Under the pieces are notes generated by a model. It saw only the letters and a program-made list of their open reading frames with translations, was not told where the DNA came from and ran no database searches. A program made the translations under genes and the position numbers. 64,000 nt of DNA. Source: Silene latifolia (lineage: Eukaryota > Streptophyta > Magnoliopsida > Caryophyllales > Caryophyllaceae). This document shows, one piece after another, positions 61,774-64,000 of this stretch; the first letter of the stretch is position 1, and every line of letters begins with the position of its first letter. The stretch spans positions 17,351,748 through 17,415,747 of the forward strand of contig NC_133530.1 of the NCBI RefSeq assembly GCF_048544455.1, given 5' to 3'.

Positions 61774-64000
61774 TTCATAATCTAAAAATGTAATCTGCGA
61801 TCAACGCGATAGTTAGTTGAGTTCAACTAGGTGTATGATTTCATGTAGTCAATTTGATTTGAAGAATGAAGACTACATATTTGTCGTCTCAATTTCCACT
61901 TCTTTGAGTTCTTTCTTTGTTTAGGATTGGTTTAGGATTGATTGAACTCTGTTTTGGTACCAGTTTTTGTGCAGCCTTCTGACTGTTTTGGGACAGTCGA
62001 AATGGAGGCCGTGTGGGCTGTTTTGGCCTCGGTTTTAGGAGCCGTGACAGGCTGAGTTGGGCTCAGTTTTGGGACGGATAAAATGGTGCTTTATGGGACT
62101 GTTTCTAGGGCGTAAAAGTTGTGACAATTTTCTTGGTATGCCTGTCAAAAGGGAGGGTCATAATGGTTTATGAACATAAGACAGTAGCTAATGAATATGA
62201 TTTACATGTTTTGATTTAAATTAATTTTCGTCTCATATTTTATATAACGATAATTCGTTAATATCGTCCCTTCACATAATTATTTTAGGTGGCTCTTATG
62301 TGGTTGAAGATGAAGAGTAATTTTGGGTTTTAGAAGCTTTCTCAAGTTTATTGCTTGTCTCTTTGCTAGCTTAAGGTAACTATTCCGAGTTACTCGACGA
62401 ATTAATGTCACATTAGTAGTTAATGTGGTGTTTGTTGTTTGTTAAGTGTTTAGATGATTGATAATGTGTTACTTTCGTTTTTCACATGATAGAAATTAGA
62501 AATAGCATGAGAATGATATGGTGATAAATTTTGTAATTTGGGCCAAAGTAGGCCAAGACTCTGAGCTGGGCCAGATTGACCGAACGAGTTTGGTCAAACT
62601 AGGTTTAAACCGGTCAGCCTCGATTTGACCGATGACCCGTCGCGGGACTCGGGTCGAGGGTTTGTCTTTGAGGTAAGATTGGTGGTTATTGGAGGTTTTA
62701 TGTTATGCCTTGATATTTGTAATTATCATTTCACATGTTGGTTGTTGGATGCTTTGGATGCTTTATACTTGAGTCTTCTTGCCTTGTTGCCATTTTAGCT
62801 TGTTCTCATGAATTATGAGATTAACGGTTAGCTGGAATTTGGATTATTATTGATATTGGAGATATTGTTGGATTGTCTGCTGAATAGACATTTATATAGC
62901 CTTTCACATGATAGAATGTTAGCATTTATGTTGGTAAGTTGGACTCTTTGCCCTCTTATGGTTAAATGGGTGTCCTATTTGTCTTGTGTGGTGTGGGCTA
63001 AAATATTCAAGTTGGGACCTAGATTGGTTTTATTTAGGTCCTAGGTGAGTATTTCGGCCTTCATCATAGATAGGCCATTATAATCTTTGACGAGTATATG
63101 TTCACTGCTTAATAGCCTTTGTGTTCCTGACTTGGTGGGTTTATATCTAAGTTGGGGCATGACCTCGTTACTTATTTTGAGAGTAAGTGGTCAGCTTAAG
63201 TACTAGCCAACCCTTTGGTGGACTCCTTAGGGTACTCACTTGGTTTTATAAAATAGTGGGTCTTGGATGCGGTGGTGTGTATCCGCATGTCTAGGTCTGC
63301 GCAGATTTAAGACTAGGGTTGTGTTGTGTCTTGGCCATGTTTTGATAGAACCTCTGAGCCAAGATACCGGTTCGATTACATTCCCTACCTCGTGGTATAG
63401 ACTCGAGTTACAGAGTGACTATTGACGGGACTAAGAACTTATGCCTGTCTTTGATATATTGCCCTTTCTTGTTTGATGATTCTATGAATCATAGAAGGTG
63501 AGATGCAAGCCGGCTATGGTTGATAGAGTTTGGATTCCTGGATTTTATGTGATTCACATGATAGTGTAGTATGAGTCGGTCTAGTATTCACATGCTAGGA
63601 CTATGTGTTGTTATATTGTTGTTCACATGATAAGCACGATTGTCTAGCATCTATATGCTAAGGCTATGTGTTATTCATATTCATATTCTTATGTTTACAT
63701 GTTATATTAATTATGACATTTCGTGGCTGGGAGAACTCGGAGTTACTCCCCACTGACTGTGGCTTTCGTATTTGTATAAAATGCGAATGACAGGTAGGTG
63801 ATGCATATATGGGGTACACGGACGAGCTAGCGAGTAAAGTAACCCTGGAACCTAGATTGGCTTTATTTTATTGTGACCCTTAAACACTTTTATGTCATAT
63901 ACATTTTAGGGACATATGTCTCCCTCTTTACATTTGGTTGTATAATTTGCTATTCGCGACTTTAGCGATGGTTATGTTTTGAAACTTCTAGTTAGACCTT

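Larger units (their letters stand above)
60172..64000. other. Gene-poor region with repeats
   Basis: No supported gene. Contains a tandem array (60413-60527), one Stowaway-like end (60889-60915), a 43-bp direct duplication (61688-61773) and a dispersed TTCACATGATAG motif (62481-63633). The part from about 61900 on is richer in G and T and may be LTR-type repeat DNA, but I could not find its borders. Confidence 0.5.

Overview
The window is plant nuclear DNA. Protein genes are split by many short GT/AG introns, intergenic DNA is AT-rich, and about half the window is LTR retrotransposon. Two complete host genes set the lineage as a dicot-like plant: a plastid stearoyl-ACP desaturase and the plant-specific phosphoinositide phosphatase SAC9. 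I cannot place it further from the sequence; Caryophyllales is only a guess.

Layout. 1-2063 is the 3' end of a Ty1/copia element (copia-1, + strand) with its 3' LTR. 2064-3296 is a duplicated copy of the promoter, first exon and part of intron 1 of the desaturase gene. 4348-5654 is a small two-exon gene of unknown function. 6806-9896 (-) is the intact desaturase gene (3 exons, 395 aa). 10985-11206 (-) may encode a small membrane protein.

11541-23597 is a complete Ty1/copia element (copia-2, - strand) with 241-bp LTRs and a GTAAT target duplication. Its integrase region is split by a 7.3-kb non-coding LTR element (here LARD-1, 14416-21720; target duplication ACGGT).

24908-40409 (+) is the complete SAC9 gene: 13 coding exons, 1634 aa, with SAC catalytic motif, WW domain and conserved C-terminal region. 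Its introns hold a SINE with a long target duplication and a poly-C tract. 42006-42320 is a Stowaway-like MITE. 43350-58403 is a decayed Ty1/copia element (copia-3, - strand), whose gag is split by a second non-coding LTR element (LARD-2, 48043-55155) related to LARD-1. The 5' LTR end of copia-3 is a 683-bp near-perfect palindrome (57721-58403). It abuts a broken valyl-tRNA synthetase-like pseudogene (58404-60171, -). 60172-64000 has no convincing gene, only tandem repeats and probable repeat-derived DNA.

The most unusual signal is in the two non-coding LTR elements. Each carries arrays of a 14-bp palindrome, TACTCG-NNNN-CGAGTA, in both LTRs and again at one matching internal site. LARD-1 uses the core GATC almost throughout. 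LARD-2 uses GGCC, GGTC and GACC. The outer arms are kept while the core has changed.
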